A stretch of DNA of 39,231 nt from Aneurinibacillus tyrosinisolvens (GCF_001015055.1 NZ_BBWZ01000043.1:1-39231), one strand, 5' to 3'; positions 1 through 9,004 are shown, numbered from the stretch's first letter. The notes: a model not told the origin generated them from the letters alone. Made by a program: numbers and translations.

Positions 1-279
1 CGTTCTTCTACTTTCGCTCATGCAGTAAAAGGTTTTGAGCGTTGGCTTAATCAAGGCCGTTTCATCCAACATAAAGCGGTCCAATCCTGTCTAAAAACGA
101 TGGTCAACTGGCAACAGGAAATCCTTAATTATCACCGTCTTCGTTTTACCAATGCGACCGTGGAAGGTCGCAATAACAAAATTAAAGCCCTTCAGCGCCG
201 CCACTACTTCACACGAAATCCTTTGTATTATAAACAACGGATTCTTCTTGAGTGTAATCAAGAACGTCTAGCTTATTAA
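1..279 (+). CDS. ISL3-family transposase, C-terminal part (cut by window start)
   Basis: Frame 1 is open from the first base to the TAA at 277-279 and gives the last 92 residues of a DDE transposase of the ISL3 family. The block TNATVEGRNNKIKALQRR followed by RNPLYYKQRILLEC is the family's C-terminal signature, and the Glu of VEGRNNK is expected to be the last catalytic acid. The N-terminal part lies outside the window. A typical ISL3 terminal repeat follows a few bases after the stop, so this end of the element is intact. It would cut and paste the IS. Whether the copy is active cannot be judged here. Confidence 0.85.
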   Translation, partial: RSSTFAHAVKGFERWLNQGRFIQHKAVQSCLKTMVNWQQEILNYHRLRFTNATVEGRNNKIKALQRRHYFTRNPLYYKQRILLECNQERLAY

Positions 280-282
280 ATC

Positions 283-312
283 ATGTCAAGATCATTTCGT
301 GGTGTAGAGCCC
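283..312 (+). repeat. Right terminal inverted repeat of the ISL3 element
   Basis: Read on the minus strand the segment begins GGGCTCTACACCACG and runs into AAATGATCTTGACAT, the usual form of ISL3 ends (GGCTCT...). It lies 4 bases after the transposase stop codon. The left end is outside the window. The next bases (313-320, AAATTAAA) are the candidate 8-bp target duplication. Confidence 0.7.
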
Positions 313-315
313 AAA

Positions 316-522
316 TTAAAATACTTTAATTTCGTTATAATGGGTGTCACGTTCAACAGGAATACGCCCTGCTCCTTGAATCAGCCAAATTAACTCTTCA
401 CGAGTAAGCCCAGATGGTGAAAGAGCACCAGCAGAATGACTGATTCTTATGCCATCTAGTTGATTGGCCGTATGATGCCAGCCAACTTTCTTTAAGCGTT
501 CAAGTAGAAGTGGTGTATTCAT
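316..522 (-). pseudogene. Chimeric ORF: IS21 IstB N-terminus joined to MqnE-like C-terminus
   Basis: A 68-residue ORF that appears to be made of two unrelated pieces. Residues 1 to about 24 (MNTPLLLERLKKVGWHHTAN) match the start of IS21 helper ATPases (IstB). The start codon overlaps the stop of the upstream istA remnant in an ATGA arrangement, as in IS21. From about residue 26 (RISHSAGALSPSGLTREEL, then AGRIPVERDTHYNEIKVF) it resembles the C-terminus of aminofutalosine synthase MqnE, a radical SAM enzyme of the futalosine menaquinone pathway. The natural stop seems kept; the radical SAM core is absent. I infer that IS21 inserted into, or a deletion joined it to, an mqnE-like gene, leaving only the tail. 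The MqnE assignment is from memory of the family motif and was not searched. Not functional as either protein. Confidence 0.6.
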
Positions 523-869
523 TGTGATTCACCTCCCTCTAGTTGTTCATACACCTGAAGGGAATGCTGTTCCACTTCAAGGGCATCGGGCTGAGTGTGA
601 CGGGTCGCCAAACCGTTAGTTGTCACGTTCAGCCCTTTATAATGCTCTATTTGCGCATGGTAACGGAGCTGCCCGATAAGAAGTGGGTGTTTTGCAATGC
701 ATTCGAAGTCATCATAAATTTCAAGGTACTGATTTAATGTTTCCTTTACTTTTACTTTTTTCCCAACGTACCGGAAAGGTACAGAATACTGTTTACCCTG
801 ATAGGAAACAAAACGGTCTTTGCTAACTTCCCGCACTTCCCAACGCGTAATAGGAAAGAGAGGCTTCAC
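519..869 (-). pseudogene. istA: IS21-family transposase IstA, C-terminal remnant
   Basis: The ORF gives 116 residues, beginning MKPLFPITRWEVREVSKDRF, then YSVPFRYVGKKVKV and ending LQVYEQLEGGESQ. This is the Mu-transposase C-terminal domain that ends IstA proteins, which are normally about 400-500 residues. The HTH and DDE catalytic core are missing, and homology stops abruptly near 870, where unrelated plus-strand coding sequence begins. The 4-bp overlap with the downstream istB start keeps the IS21 operon structure. Inactive remnant. Confidence 0.75.
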
Positions 870-870
870 T

Positions 871-1005
871 CCCCAATTCCCAGGGGAAATTCTAGAAGTA
901 TATAAGCTATTAGGGTACAGACCAGATGAAAAAGAACCGAACCGTATTCAATTTGATATAGAAGAAATTCTCAGTCCATTAAAAGGTAAGAAAATCGTTT
1001 ATTGA
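871..1005 (+). pseudogene. C-terminal fragment of an unrecognised protein
   Basis: An open frame of about 44 residues (EILEVYKLLGYRPDEKEP, then FDIEEILSPLKGKKIVY) ends in TGA at 1003-1005 and is followed by a good intrinsic terminator. It looks like a real gene tail because it is charged and terminator-linked. Its 5' part was lost at the junction with the IS21 remnant near 870. An upstream in-frame start exists inside the istA remnant but that would be accidental. I do not recognise the family. Confidence 0.4.
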
Positions 1006-1057
1006 ACATCAAATCCTTGTACAATCACGGATGAAGAAAAATTAGTCTTTGCATAAA

Positions 1058-1090
1058 ACAGGGCACCTTTATGGTGCTTTCTTTTTTTTG
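1058..1090 (+). terminator. Intrinsic terminator after the truncated gene
   Basis: GCACC at 1063-1067 pairs with GGTGC at 1073-1077 around a TTTAT loop, extended by A-T and G-T pairs, and is followed by a run of T at 1078-1089. Confidence 0.75.
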
Positions 1091-1486
1091 CTTATCTCTT
1101 TTAAAGTTGATTGTTGATTTTTTTATTAAGCTATCCTGAAAATATATCTTGCCCAAAATCTGAAAAAGGCAATACAAAAGTAGACCCAACCAAAAAGGTT
1201 TTTAAAAAAAGGCTGAGCCTTCTGAATACACTTTAATATGTAATTAAACCTGACTTAGAATTAGCTCCTTTCCTATATAGATATAGAAAATAGGCTAGGC
1301 TGGTGCAACAAACCTACTAAGATTAATCTATCCTGCGTGCTTCTCTTCAAGAGAGCGACAATTTGTGGTACACCTGGTCGTTGTATGTCAGTCTACCCTG
1401 CGGGCTCAAAGCACCATAGTCGAACGACCTTCCTTCGCCAGCCGTATTACAAGGATTGACAGGTGTAGAGGAAACTAGACAGGGTT

Positions 1487-1600
1487 AGTATATTTTCATT
1501 CATTTGATGGTGCCGTATGATGCGGCATGGGGGTCTACCCTGAAAATTAGTATTTTCATCTTTCTGATGGTGCCACATTTATGCGGCATGATGGTCTCCC
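1487..1600. repeat. Imperfect direct repeat pair in the non-coding stretch 1091-1797
   Basis: Two copies of about 54 bp (1487-1540 and 1548-1600) share TTAGTATTTTCAT, GATGGTGCC, ATGCGGCATG and GGTCTCCC/GGTCTACCC. Each can fold through GGTGCC...GGCAT. Related TCTACCCTGC/CTATCCTGC motifs occur at 1328 and 1392. No coding sequence is apparent between 1091 and 1797. The stretch may be old mobile-element ends or a structured transcript. Confidence 0.5.
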
Positions 1601-1672
1601 ATGTAGGAGCGAAGTTTTCTTACATCATCTGTGGTGCTGCGTCGCAGTTTTTTTTGTATAGCAATACTTAAC

Positions 1673-1684
1673 TTAAACGTTTAC
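1673..1684. promoter_or_regulatory. Upstream LacI-type operator (O1)
   Basis: TTAAACGTTTAC contains the palindrome TAAACGTTTA with the central CG typical of LacI/GalR-family operators. It nearly duplicates the operator at 1834-1845, 161 bp downstream, a spacing that would allow DNA looping by a tetrameric or paired dimeric repressor. Confidence 0.6.
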
Positions 1685-1797
1685 TGTAAAAATATTGAAA
1701 TAAAATTAGATAATTGTAAAAATATTCATTAATATCATGTAAAAACCTTATATTTAGGTTATTTTTAATGCGTTATTGTCAGAAAAAAATAAATATG

Positions 1798-1826
1798 TTG
1801 ACATTAATGCGCTTTCATATTAATAT
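1798..1826 (+). promoter_or_regulatory. Sigma-A promoter of the aldolase operon
   Basis: A perfect -35 TTGACA (1798-1803), a 17-bp spacer and -10 TAATAT (1821-1826). Transcription should start near 1833, immediately before the operator. Confidence 0.8.
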
Positions 1827-1833
1827 TAATTAC

Positions 1834-1845
1834 GTAAACGTTTAC
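1834..1845. promoter_or_regulatory. LacI-type operator at the start site (O2)
   Basis: Perfect 12-bp palindrome GTAAACGTTTAC just after the -10 box, in the right place for repression. The LacI-family gene at 2945 is the obvious candidate regulator. A CcpA contribution cannot be excluded because the core resembles cre. Confidence 0.7.
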
Positions 1846-1885
1846 TATAATTCTAATAAACCACTAATAGAGGAGGATTTTAATA

Positions 1886-2833
1886 ATGAAAGACAAAAAG
1901 AAATGGAGCGGTGTATTTCCAGCAGTTCTTATCCCTTTTAAAGATGATTATTCCATTGATGAAGAAGGATTTCGTGCGTTAGTTCGATGGGTGGCAAGTC
2001 ATGAAGGAATTAACGGTATCGTTGTAAATGGGCATACCGGAGAAATCATGACCTTACTTCCAGAAGAACGTGCGGAGGCTGTACGGATTGCTGTTGATGA
2101 GCTAAAGGGTCGTATTCCTGTTATTTCGGGAGTATCTGCAGAGGGAAGTATCGAAGCCATTCAGCATGCTCAAGCCGTTGAAAAAGCGGGAGGAGAAGGA
2201 ATTCTACTTATGCCTCCTCATTCATGGCTGCGATTTGGAATGCAGCCAGACTCAACAGTTGAATTTTTTAAAGATGTAGCAGAAGCCATTAATATTTCGA
2301 TTGTTGTTCATCAGTATCCAGCATGGACAAAAGCATCCTATACAACGGATCAGCTGTTAAGAATGGCTAAAATTCCAAATGTTGTAGCCTTCAAACTCGG
2401 TGATAGAAGCATCGATAAATATGAAGTAAATGTTAGAGCGTTGAAAAAGAATGCTCCAGATGTAACGATTTTAACGTGTCATGATGAATATCTGCTGCCT
2501 ACTTTAGTGCAAGGCATTGATGGCGCACTTGTCGGTTTTGGTTGTTTTGTGCCTGATTTAATTGCGGAACTAGTGGAAGCGGTTAAAAATCAAGACCTAG
2601 TTGCTGCTAACACCGTTTATGATCGCATTTATGAATTAAAGCAGGCTGTATATAAAATGGATGAACCATCTTCCACTTCTCATTTACGTATGAAAGAAGC
2701 CATGTATCAACGTGGATTGATTAGCAGCTCCCATGCTAGACGACCTGTTTTACCTCTAACTGAACAGGAGAAAGAGGAAATTCGCCAAGGATTACTAAAA
2801 GTAGGATTAATAAAGGATAGCGTTAAAGCATAA
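1886..2833 (+). CDS. DapA/KDG-aldolase-family lyase (dihydrodipicolinate synthase family)
   Basis: This 315-residue class I (Schiff-base) aldolase or synthase has the length of the DHDPS/N-acetylneuraminate lyase/KDG aldolase superfamily. Visible motifs are PFKDDYSIDEEGF near residues 17-29, NGHTGE at 48-53 (the pyruvate-binding GxxGE-type turn), Tyr144 in HQYPAW and Lys170 in VAFKLGD as Schiff-base lysine. Substitutions around the active site and the long C-terminus make biosynthetic DapA unlikely. The ATG follows AGGAGG (1871-1876). It is first in a locus with a LacI regulator and an MFS permease, so a catabolic role on a sugar acid or other pyruvate-yielding compound is inferred; the substrate is unknown. 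Regulation is probably by LacI at 1834-1845. An imperfect hairpin follows at about 2847-2876. Confidence 0.85.
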   Translation: MKDKKKWSGVFPAVLIPFKDDYSIDEEGFRALVRWVASHEGINGIVVNGHTGEIMTLLPEERAEAVRIAVDELKGRIPVISGVSAEGSIEAIQHAQAVEKAGGEGILLMPPHSWLRFGMQPDSTVEFFKDVAEAINISIVVHQYPAWTKASYTTDQLLRMAKIPNVVAFKLGDRSIDKYEVNVRALKKNAPDVTILTCHDEYLLPTLVQGIDGALVGFGCFVPDLIAELVEAVKNQDLVAANTVYDRIYELKQAVYKMDEPSSTSHLRMKEAMYQRGLISSSHARRPVLPLTEQEKEEIRQGLLKVGLIKDSVKA

Positions 2834-2944
2834 GGAAGCTTACTTTGGGTGGTTGTTGATATTTTACAACCATCCCCCTCTATCATTTAGGTGGGTCTGG
2901 TTTATAATTATAGAGAATTTAGATGACCTACGGAGGTAAGGAAT

Positions 2945-3991
2945 GTGAATGTAAGCATAAAGGATATAGCGCGTATAGCAGGTGTTTCAACAGCTTCTGT
3001 ATCACGAGTGTTGAGTGGAAAACCCGGTGTTGGCGATGAGACAGCAGAACGGATACGTAAAATAGCCGAGGAAATAGGCTATCGCCCCAATTTAGGTGCT
3101 AGGGGATTAGCCAAACGAACCACAGGAAATATTGCTGTTGTGGTTCCACGGGGTTCGTTCATACTTAATAACCCGTTTTTTTCCACTGTATTGGAAGGTG
3201 TAGCAAAAGGAATTGATCAAACCGACTATAATATGTTAATGTCATTTACTTCCTTGCAGCAAAAGCGTCTGCTAGAAACTCAATCTGTTGATGGCGTTAT
3301 TCTATTTTCTCCTCGAAATGAGGAATTGAGCTTGGAGTGGCTAAAAAGTATTGGCTTACCCATTGTTGTAGTTGGGAGTTATTTAGAAGAATCACCATTT
3401 CCGTGTGTACGTCCTGATGACGAAGACGGAATAAGACAAGCGGTAAAGGCTCTTTATCAGCTAGGACATCAAAACATCGGGATCATTAATGGACCCATGA
3501 GTTCCATGCATAGTGTAAGGTGTTTCAATGGATACAAAAGTACGATGCTAGAACTTGGATTAGACTTTTCCCATGAAAATGTTTTCGAAATCGGTGAATT
3601 TGATGTATTAAAAGCAACCAAAGTGATGGCAGCTTTTTTGAAGGAGCATAGAAAAATCACTGGAGTTGTATGTTCCTCAGACTATTTAGCGATGGGTGTC
3701 ATTAAAGCCGCTACCATGATTGGGTTAAAGGTACCTGAAGACTTATCCGTAGTGGGTGCGGATGATGTTCCTATTTCTGATTTTATAACTCCTTCTTTAT
3801 CGTCTGTTCATGTAGATTTAGTCGGCATTGGAAGAAAAGCCACTTCGATACTCATGGATATGCTTCAAGGAAAACAAATCAGAAAAAGAGATGTAGTATT
3901 CAAAATGGAATACATTAATCGCGGAACAACTTCAGTTCCAAATCATCATTTAATACCAGATCCAAAACATGAAAAGGACCACGGTGATTAA
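2945..3991 (+). CDS. LacI/GalR-family transcriptional regulator
   Basis: A 348-residue regulator. The GTG start at 2945 is chosen because GGAGG lies about 8 bases upstream and the protein then starts correctly with the helix-turn-helix: SIKDIARIAGVSTASVSRVL (residues 4-23), then a hinge helix around RPNLGARGLAKRTTG. The rest is a periplasmic-binding-protein-like effector domain, including GHQNIGIINGP, SSDYLAMGVIKAA and VPEDLSVVGADDVP, which are typical family signatures. It lies between the lyase and the transporter and probably represses both through the CG-centred palindromes at 1834-1845, 1673-1684 and perhaps 4053-4064. The inducer is unknown. Confidence 0.9.
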   Translation: MNVSIKDIARIAGVSTASVSRVLSGKPGVGDETAERIRKIAEEIGYRPNLGARGLAKRTTGNIAVVVPRGSFILNNPFFSTVLEGVAKGIDQTDYNMLMSFTSLQQKRLLETQSVDGVILFSPRNEELSLEWLKSIGLPIVVVGSYLEESPFPCVRPDDEDGIRQAVKALYQLGHQNIGIINGPMSSMHSVRCFNGYKSTMLELGLDFSHENVFEIGEFDVLKATKVMAAFLKEHRKITGVVCSSDYLAMGVIKAATMIGLKVPEDLSVVGADDVPISDFITPSLSSVHVDLVGIGRKATSILMDMLQGKQIRKRDVVFKMEYINRGTTSVPNHHLIPDPKHEKDHGD

Positions 3992-4019
3992 AGTTTGATG
4001 GATTCTGTCTGAATTTTCA

Positions 4020-4033
4020 TGAAAGCATTTTCA
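4020..4033. promoter_or_regulatory. cre-like catabolite box
   Basis: TGAAAGCATTTTCA fits the Bacillus cre consensus TGWAANCGNTNWCA except for one central base. It lies upstream of the transporter gene and suggests CcpA control. Confidence 0.5.
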
Positions 4034-4052
4034 AATAACAAGAGTGAGATAT

Positions 4053-4064
4053 TGAAACGATTCA
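4053..4064. promoter_or_regulatory. Second LacI-type operator candidate upstream of the transporter
   Basis: TGAAACGATTCA is a near-palindrome with a central CG, 85 bp before the transporter start. It is weaker than the perfect GTAAACGTTTAC upstream of the lyase. I could not place a convincing promoter beside it. Confidence 0.35.
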
Positions 4065-4148
4065 CAAAACCATTGGGACAATAAAATTACGTTTCATCCA
4101 TACTTTAGTGCAATTTTTAATTTTCGATAGAGGAAGAAGGGTTTTAGT

Positions 4149-5552
4149 ATGAGTATGGAATTGAATCAAAATACTTCGGAAATTATTAAGGAAGTTAACG
4201 AGCATAAAGATGAAGTGAATCTATCGCATCGCGCTTCAGAACTGATCGGACGTATTGAAAGTATCCCTTTTTCCCGCTGGCATATCAAGCCGCGGGTCAT
4301 CATGGGGAGCGCCACATTTTTCGATGCATTTGATGCATTATCTCTGGCGTTCGTTTTACCCGTATTAATTGGGTTATGGAAGTTGACACCGGGACAAATC
4401 GGGATTTTAATTGGTATCGGATATCTCGGACAAGCGGTGGGTGCAATATTATTCGGTTGGCTAGCAGAACGTTTCGGGCGCGTTTATAGTGCGAAATGGA
4501 CGATTCTTTTGATGTCTGTGATGAGTATCGGCTGTATGTTTGCGGGTAATTTCAATGTTTTGCTTCTACTTCGCTTTATACAGGGGATTGGGGTAGGCGG
4601 TGAAGTTCCTGTTGCCGCAGCTTATATAAATGAGCTTTCACGTGCACACGGACGTGGACGCTTTTTCATGCTATATGAGCTAATTTTCCCTCTTGGATTG
4701 ATGATGACCGCACAAATCGGTTCCTTGATCGTACCGAGTTTAGGCTGGAAGTGGATGTTCCTTATCGGTGGTGTAGGTGGGTTCTTAGTTTTCTTACTAT
4801 TCTTTCAATTGAGAGAATCCCCTCGATGGTTAATTTCTAAAGGTCGATTTGATGAAGCTGAACGTGTTATCGAAGAAATCGAAGCAAGTACGGACAAACG
4901 CCTGCCTGTAACAATGAATGCCCCTCAAGCGATCATAAAAGGGGATTGGAAGGAATTATTTTCATCCTTTTATCGGGGGAGAACTTTACTTGTTTGGACT
5001 CTATGGTTTTCCGCCTATTTTGTTTCCAACGGACTAAATAACTGGTTACCAAGTCTATATAAGACAGTTTATCACCTTCCACTCGCGGAATCTTTACGAG
5101 CAGCATCGATTTCCAACGTTATTCAAACCATCGCCGTTTTCGCTTGTGCATTTCTTGTCGATAGGATTGGACGTAAAAGATGGGCTACCGTTGCATTTTT
5201 AGTGGCGGCTTTACTGCTTACTACACTTTGGTTTAACGGTGCTAAGACTCCGGGGAGTGTAATATATCTAGGATCAGCAGCTTATGGTGCCATGGGAACC
5301 ATCACCGTTCTCCTTTACCTCTATACGCCAGAAATATATCCAACCCGGATGAGAGCCATTGGTACCGCTTTTGCTACCGCATGGTTACGTCTCGCTTCTG
5401 CTATAGCCCCCGCCATTGTTGGGTTCGTATTAGGGGCTAAGGGGATTACTTCCGTGTTTATTCTTTTTGCTTGTGTTGCTGTCATCGGTGCTTTACTGGC
5501 ATTGCGAATGATCGAAACACGTGAAAAAGTGCTGGAAGACATCGCCCCGTAA
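4149..5552 (+). CDS. MFS transporter (sugar/aromatic-acid porter type)
   Basis: A 467-residue major facilitator superfamily protein with about 12 hydrophobic segments. Signatures include GWLAERFGRVYSAKW after TM2 (motif A), RFIQGIGVGGEVPVAAAYI in TM4-5, LRESPRWLISKGRFDEAE at the start of the central loop (the PESPRWL-type motif of sugar and aromatic-acid porters) and TPEIYPTRMRAIGTA in the second half. The ATG at 4149 is preceded by GAGGAAGAAGGG. It probably imports the substrate of the neighbouring DapA-family lyase by proton symport in the cytoplasmic membrane; this is inferred from location. A strong terminator follows. Confidence 0.85.
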   Translation: MSMELNQNTSEIIKEVNEHKDEVNLSHRASELIGRIESIPFSRWHIKPRVIMGSATFFDAFDALSLAFVLPVLIGLWKLTPGQIGILIGIGYLGQAVGAILFGWLAERFGRVYSAKWTILLMSVMSIGCMFAGNFNVLLLLRFIQGIGVGGEVPVAAAYINELSRAHGRGRFFMLYELIFPLGLMMTAQIGSLIVPSLGWKWMFLIGGVGGFLVFLLFFQLRESPRWLISKGRFDEAERVIEEIEASTDKRLPVTMNAPQAIIKGDWKELFSSFYRGRTLLVWTLWFSAYFVSNGLNNWLPSLYKTVYHLPLAESLRAASISNVIQTIAVFACAFLVDRIGRKRWATVAFLVAALLLTTLWFNGAKTPGSVIYLGSAAYGAMGTITVLLYLYTPEIYPTRMRAIGTAFATAWLRLASAIAPAIVGFVLGAKGITSVFILFACVAVIGALLALRMIETREKVLEDIAP

Positions 5553-5608
5553 CCTAGTATTACTATCTCAAGGGAATCGTTAGTTCAATAAAAGAGAAGT
5601 TATAATGA

Positions 5609-5641
5609 AAAGAGTCCACTGGCTAAGCTGGTGGACTCTTT
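5609..5641. terminator. Bidirectional intrinsic terminator
   Basis: AAAGAGTCCAC at 5609-5619 pairs perfectly with GTGGACTCTTT at 5631-5641. It ends the MFS operon and separates it from the Tn3 element. Confidence 0.8.
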
Positions 5642-5650
5642 GGTATTAAA

Positions 5651-5688
5651 GGGGTAGCGTCAGGAAAATGCGGATTTACAACGCTAAG
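5651..5688. repeat. 38-bp terminal inverted repeat of a Tn3-family transposon
   Basis: It begins GGGGTAGCGTCAGG and ends ACGCTAAG exactly 38 bp later, the hallmark of Tn3-family ends. It lies 37 bp beyond the tnpA stop. A partial inverted copy of its inner part (TTTTCCTGACG, 5693-5703) follows directly. The partner end was not found in the window. Confidence 0.85.
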
Positions 5689-5724
5689 CAAATTTTCCTG
5701 ACGATTCCTCTAATTTTAACAACG

Positions 5725-8698
5725 TTAAGAAAGTTTTAATGGCCTTAAAGAATTTAAAGAAACCATCTTCTCCGAATTAAAATGATATTCACCAAGTAAG
5801 TTAATATGCTCCCAGCCTAAAGGGGACATATAATGCAGCAAGTCCTCATTAAAATTACCGAATCCTTTTTGATACTCAATCGCTTTTGTTAAATGTAGGG
5901 TATTCCAAACACTAATGGCATTGATAATTATGTTTAAAGCACTAGCTCTTTGTAATTGATGCTGTAAGGTTCGTTCCCGAAGCTCTCCTTGTTTTCCGAA
6001 GAAAATAGCTCTTGCGAGACCATTCATCGCTTCTCCTTTATTTAATCCTTTTTGTATTTTTCTTCTTAAAGCTTCATTTGAAATGTAATTCAGAATAAAG
6101 ATCGTTTTTTCTATTCTTCCCATTTCACGTAAAGCTGTAGCTAAGCTGTTTTGTCTAGAGTAAGAACCTAGTTTTCCCATAATAAGTGATGCCGAGACGG
6201 TACCTTCTTTTATAGAATGGGCTAGTCGCAAAACATCCTCATAATTTTCTTTTATCACCTTTGTATTTATTTGACCACGTAATATGGACTCTAATTTTGG
6301 ATACTCGCTTGCCTTGTCTATTGTAAATAGCTTTGAGTCCGATAGATCTCTTATCCTTGGAGCAAACTTAAATCCTAAAAGATGGGTTAATCCAAAAATT
6401 TGATCTGTATAACCAGCTGTGTCTGTGTAATGCTCTTCTATATTTAAGTCGGTCTCGTGATGCAATAAACCATCCAAAACATGAATGGCATCCCTTGAAT
6501 TAGTATGAATGATCTTTGTATAGTAAGAAGAAAACTGATCACTCGTAAATCTGTAGATGGTGGTTCCCTTACCAGTTCCGTAATGTGGGTTTGCATCTGC
6601 ATGTAGAGATGAAACTCCCAGTTGCATTCTCATTCCATCTGATGAAGATGTTGTACCGTCTCCCCAATAGGAAGACAAATCTAACTTGTGGTGAAAATTA
6701 ACTAATACGGCTTGAGCTTTATTCATGGCATCTTCATGCATTCGCCATTGAGATACGTTGGCTAATTGCTTATACGTGAGTCCGGGAGTTGCTTCAGTCA
6801 TCTTACTCAATCCAATATTCATCCCCATTCCTAAAAGGGCAGCCATGATAATGATGGTTTCTTCTCTATCTGGTTTTCGATTATTAGAAGCATGAGTAAA
6901 TTGCTCATGAAATCTTGTTATATGAGCAACGTCCATAAGTAGATCGGTTAATTTTATCCTTGGTAGCATCTGATAAAGGTTTGCACTAAATTTTTTTGCT
7001 TCTTCTGGAACATCTTTTTCTAACCGTGCAATTGAAAGTTTTCCTTTCTCAAGGGAAATTCCCTCTAACTTGTTCCAATTGGCAGATAACCATCTCAGTC
7101 TTTCTTGAAGACTATTTGTTCTCTCTGTAATATAGTCATCGAATGATAAACTAACTGATAACCTCGTATTCTCTTTGGTTTGATTCCACGTATCTTCTGA
7201 AAACAAATATTCTTCAAAATCTCTATACTGTCTGCTGCCTACAATGGAAACATCCCCAGCTCGAACATGTTCCCTTAGTTCCGTTAAAACAGCCATTTCA
7301 TAATAATGACGATTGATTGTGCCGTCATCCTCATATAAGTGCTTTTTCCAACGATTTGAAATAAAATCCACAGGTGATTCGTTAGGTACTTTTCGCTTTC
7401 CGGATTCGTTCATTCCTCGTATAATCTCGACAGCCTGTAAAAGTGGTTCATTTGCCTTTGTAGAATGAAATTCCAATACCCTTAATAGGGTCGGTGTATA
7501 CTTTCTAAGTGAATAAAATCGTTTTTGCAATAAGTCTAAATAATCATAGTCGACTGGCCGAGCAAGTTCCTGAGCTTCTTCTACAGAAGAGACAAAAGAG
7601 TTCCATTCAATAACAGATTCTAAAACCTCAAAAACGTCTAATTTCTCTTTTTTTGCTTTAATCAATGCTTGTCCGATGTTGGTAAAGTGTATTATTTTTT
7701 CATTCAGCTTCTTACCGTTTTGCTTTTGAATTTCTTCTTGAGCCTTACGACCTTTCGATAACAGGCTAAGTATTTGTCGATCATGAATTTCGAAAGCTTT
7801 ATCTGTTAACTCTTGAGTAAGATGTAATAAATATACAGTTAATATTGAATAACGTTTATTTTCCTGAAAGTCACGGAAGGCATATGGCTCATACCTTGAA
7901 CCTAAGCGAGAAAGCTGTAGCAGGCGATTCCGATGTAAATGATCAATTGTAACCGTCTCTAATTTTATTCCTCGTATAAATTCAAGCCTTTCTATTATTT
8001 TTAAAAATGTTTCAGGTGACGGATGACCGGGTGGTTCTTTTAACCAACCTAATATCGTTTTATTGGATTCGGATTGATGTTGCGAAGTAATGATCTCTTC
8101 AAGCTTCCCTTTTTGAGCATTTGTTAAAGATTGACTAACGGTGTTATATATCCTCTTTTCAGCCATTGCTCTTGCTTCCCACACCATTTCTTTCGATTGT
8201 AGTAATAGCAGGTTGTATAATTCGGTTTTTCCTCAAAAATTCTACACATTCGTGTAGTAAATGAATGGCATCTCCATTCTCCAAGGCTAACTGATGAAGG
8301 TGTTTAAATGTCATTCGATATTCTTTTAGAGTGAAAGTTACAAAGTCGTATTCAATACGAATTTCTTTCAAATGATCCCAAAGTGTATTTTCTCTTTGAG
8401 GATAAAGACTTAGCGAAAATGGAGTGGCACCAATTTGTTTTGCTATGTAATGTATAACGGATTCAGGGATGCCTTTAATATGAGTGTAAGGCCAACCGGG
8501 ATACCGAAGAACGGCTAATTGAACTGCAAACCCCAAACGGTTTTCTTCTCTTCTTCGCTTATTTATGATTTCTAAATCTCGTTTGGAAAAAGTATAGTAG
8601 GTTCCCATTATCCACTCATCTTCTGGAATTTGCATGAGAGTTTGTCTCTGATCCGGTGTAAGTAATTCTCTTCCTCTTGCAATTTTCATTTGTTTCAA
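5725..8698 (-). pseudogene. tnpA: Tn3-family transposase TnpA, split by one frameshift
   Basis: Two overlapping frames make one transposase of about 990 residues. The N-terminal frame (8698 to about 8190) starts MKIARGRELLTPDQRQTLMQ and carries the DUF4158-type DNA-binding region up to ITTIER. The C-terminal frame (8187-5725) continues VWEARAMAEKRIYNTVSQ through the DDE core: Asp in WGDGTTSSSDG, Asp in HYTDTAGYTDQ and Glu in KGLNKGEAMNGLARA. The join needs one base skipped in GAAAGAAATGG near 8188, so the simplest reading is a one-base insertion. TTG at 8698 or ATG at 8689 could be the start. Transposition function is probably lost unless the shift is a sequencing error. Confidence 0.85.
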
Positions 8699-8778
8699 CT
8701 CATTTCTATAAAATTCAGTCTATTAAAATAATTATATATCAATAGAGTGTACCCTAATGGGATAGTTAAGATAGTTGC

Positions 8779-8808
8779 TAAAACAAAGGGAGGTTAGTTG
8801 AACAACAT
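8779..8808 (+). repeat. Degenerate hairpin-B element outside the cassette array
   Basis: GGGAGGTTAGTTGAACAAC has the loop and right arm of the array repeat's hairpin B (GGGCAGGTTAGTTGAAC). The left arm is mutated. Its relationship to the array 6 kb away is inferred. Confidence 0.4.
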
Positions 8809-8828
8809 CTTAACTGTTGCTTTGAAAT

Positions 8829-8962
8829 AAAGTTTGATCAAAAACACCTTACAAACCCGTATTTTACGGTAAATAAGAAGAATCCATTTTGAAAAAAAGA
8901 TTGATCAAAATGGATTCTTCTCTAGCATATTTAAGTTTCAGTTTTATAAAAAAGTTTGATCA
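8829..8962 (+). repeat. Three AAAGTTTGATCA-type motifs and a long hairpin
   Basis: AAAGTTTGATCA at 8829-8840 and 8951-8962, and AAAGATTGATCA at 8896-8907, each preceded by an A/T-rich TTTNAAA-like lead. The middle copy sits between the arms of a long inverted repeat: GAAGAATCCATTTTGA (from about 8877) against TCAAAATGGATTCTTC (to about 8921). Three inverted relatives lie at 12981-13040. The 8699-9004 interval has no gene. These could be recombinase or repressor sites of a lost transposon module. Confidence 0.6.
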
Positions 8963-9004
8963 TTTTCTATCATTGATCTTAAACAATATCCCCCTATTGT
9001 TTAA

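Larger units (their letters stand above)
5651..8700 (-). mobile_element. Tn3-family transposon, one end plus tnpA
   Basis: One terminal repeat (5651-5688) and a near-complete tnpA on the minus strand. No resolvase (tnpR/tnpI), no passenger gene and no opposite 38-bp end could be found. The right boundary given here is only the tnpA start. The element probably lost its other half through rearrangement with the second Tn3 remnant at 9005-9566. Confidence 0.75.

Noticed and set aside
8150..8200. Programmed frameshift in tnpA
   Set aside because: No canonical slippery heptamer or downstream structure is evident, and Tn3 transposases are not known to need one; a one-base insertion is simpler.
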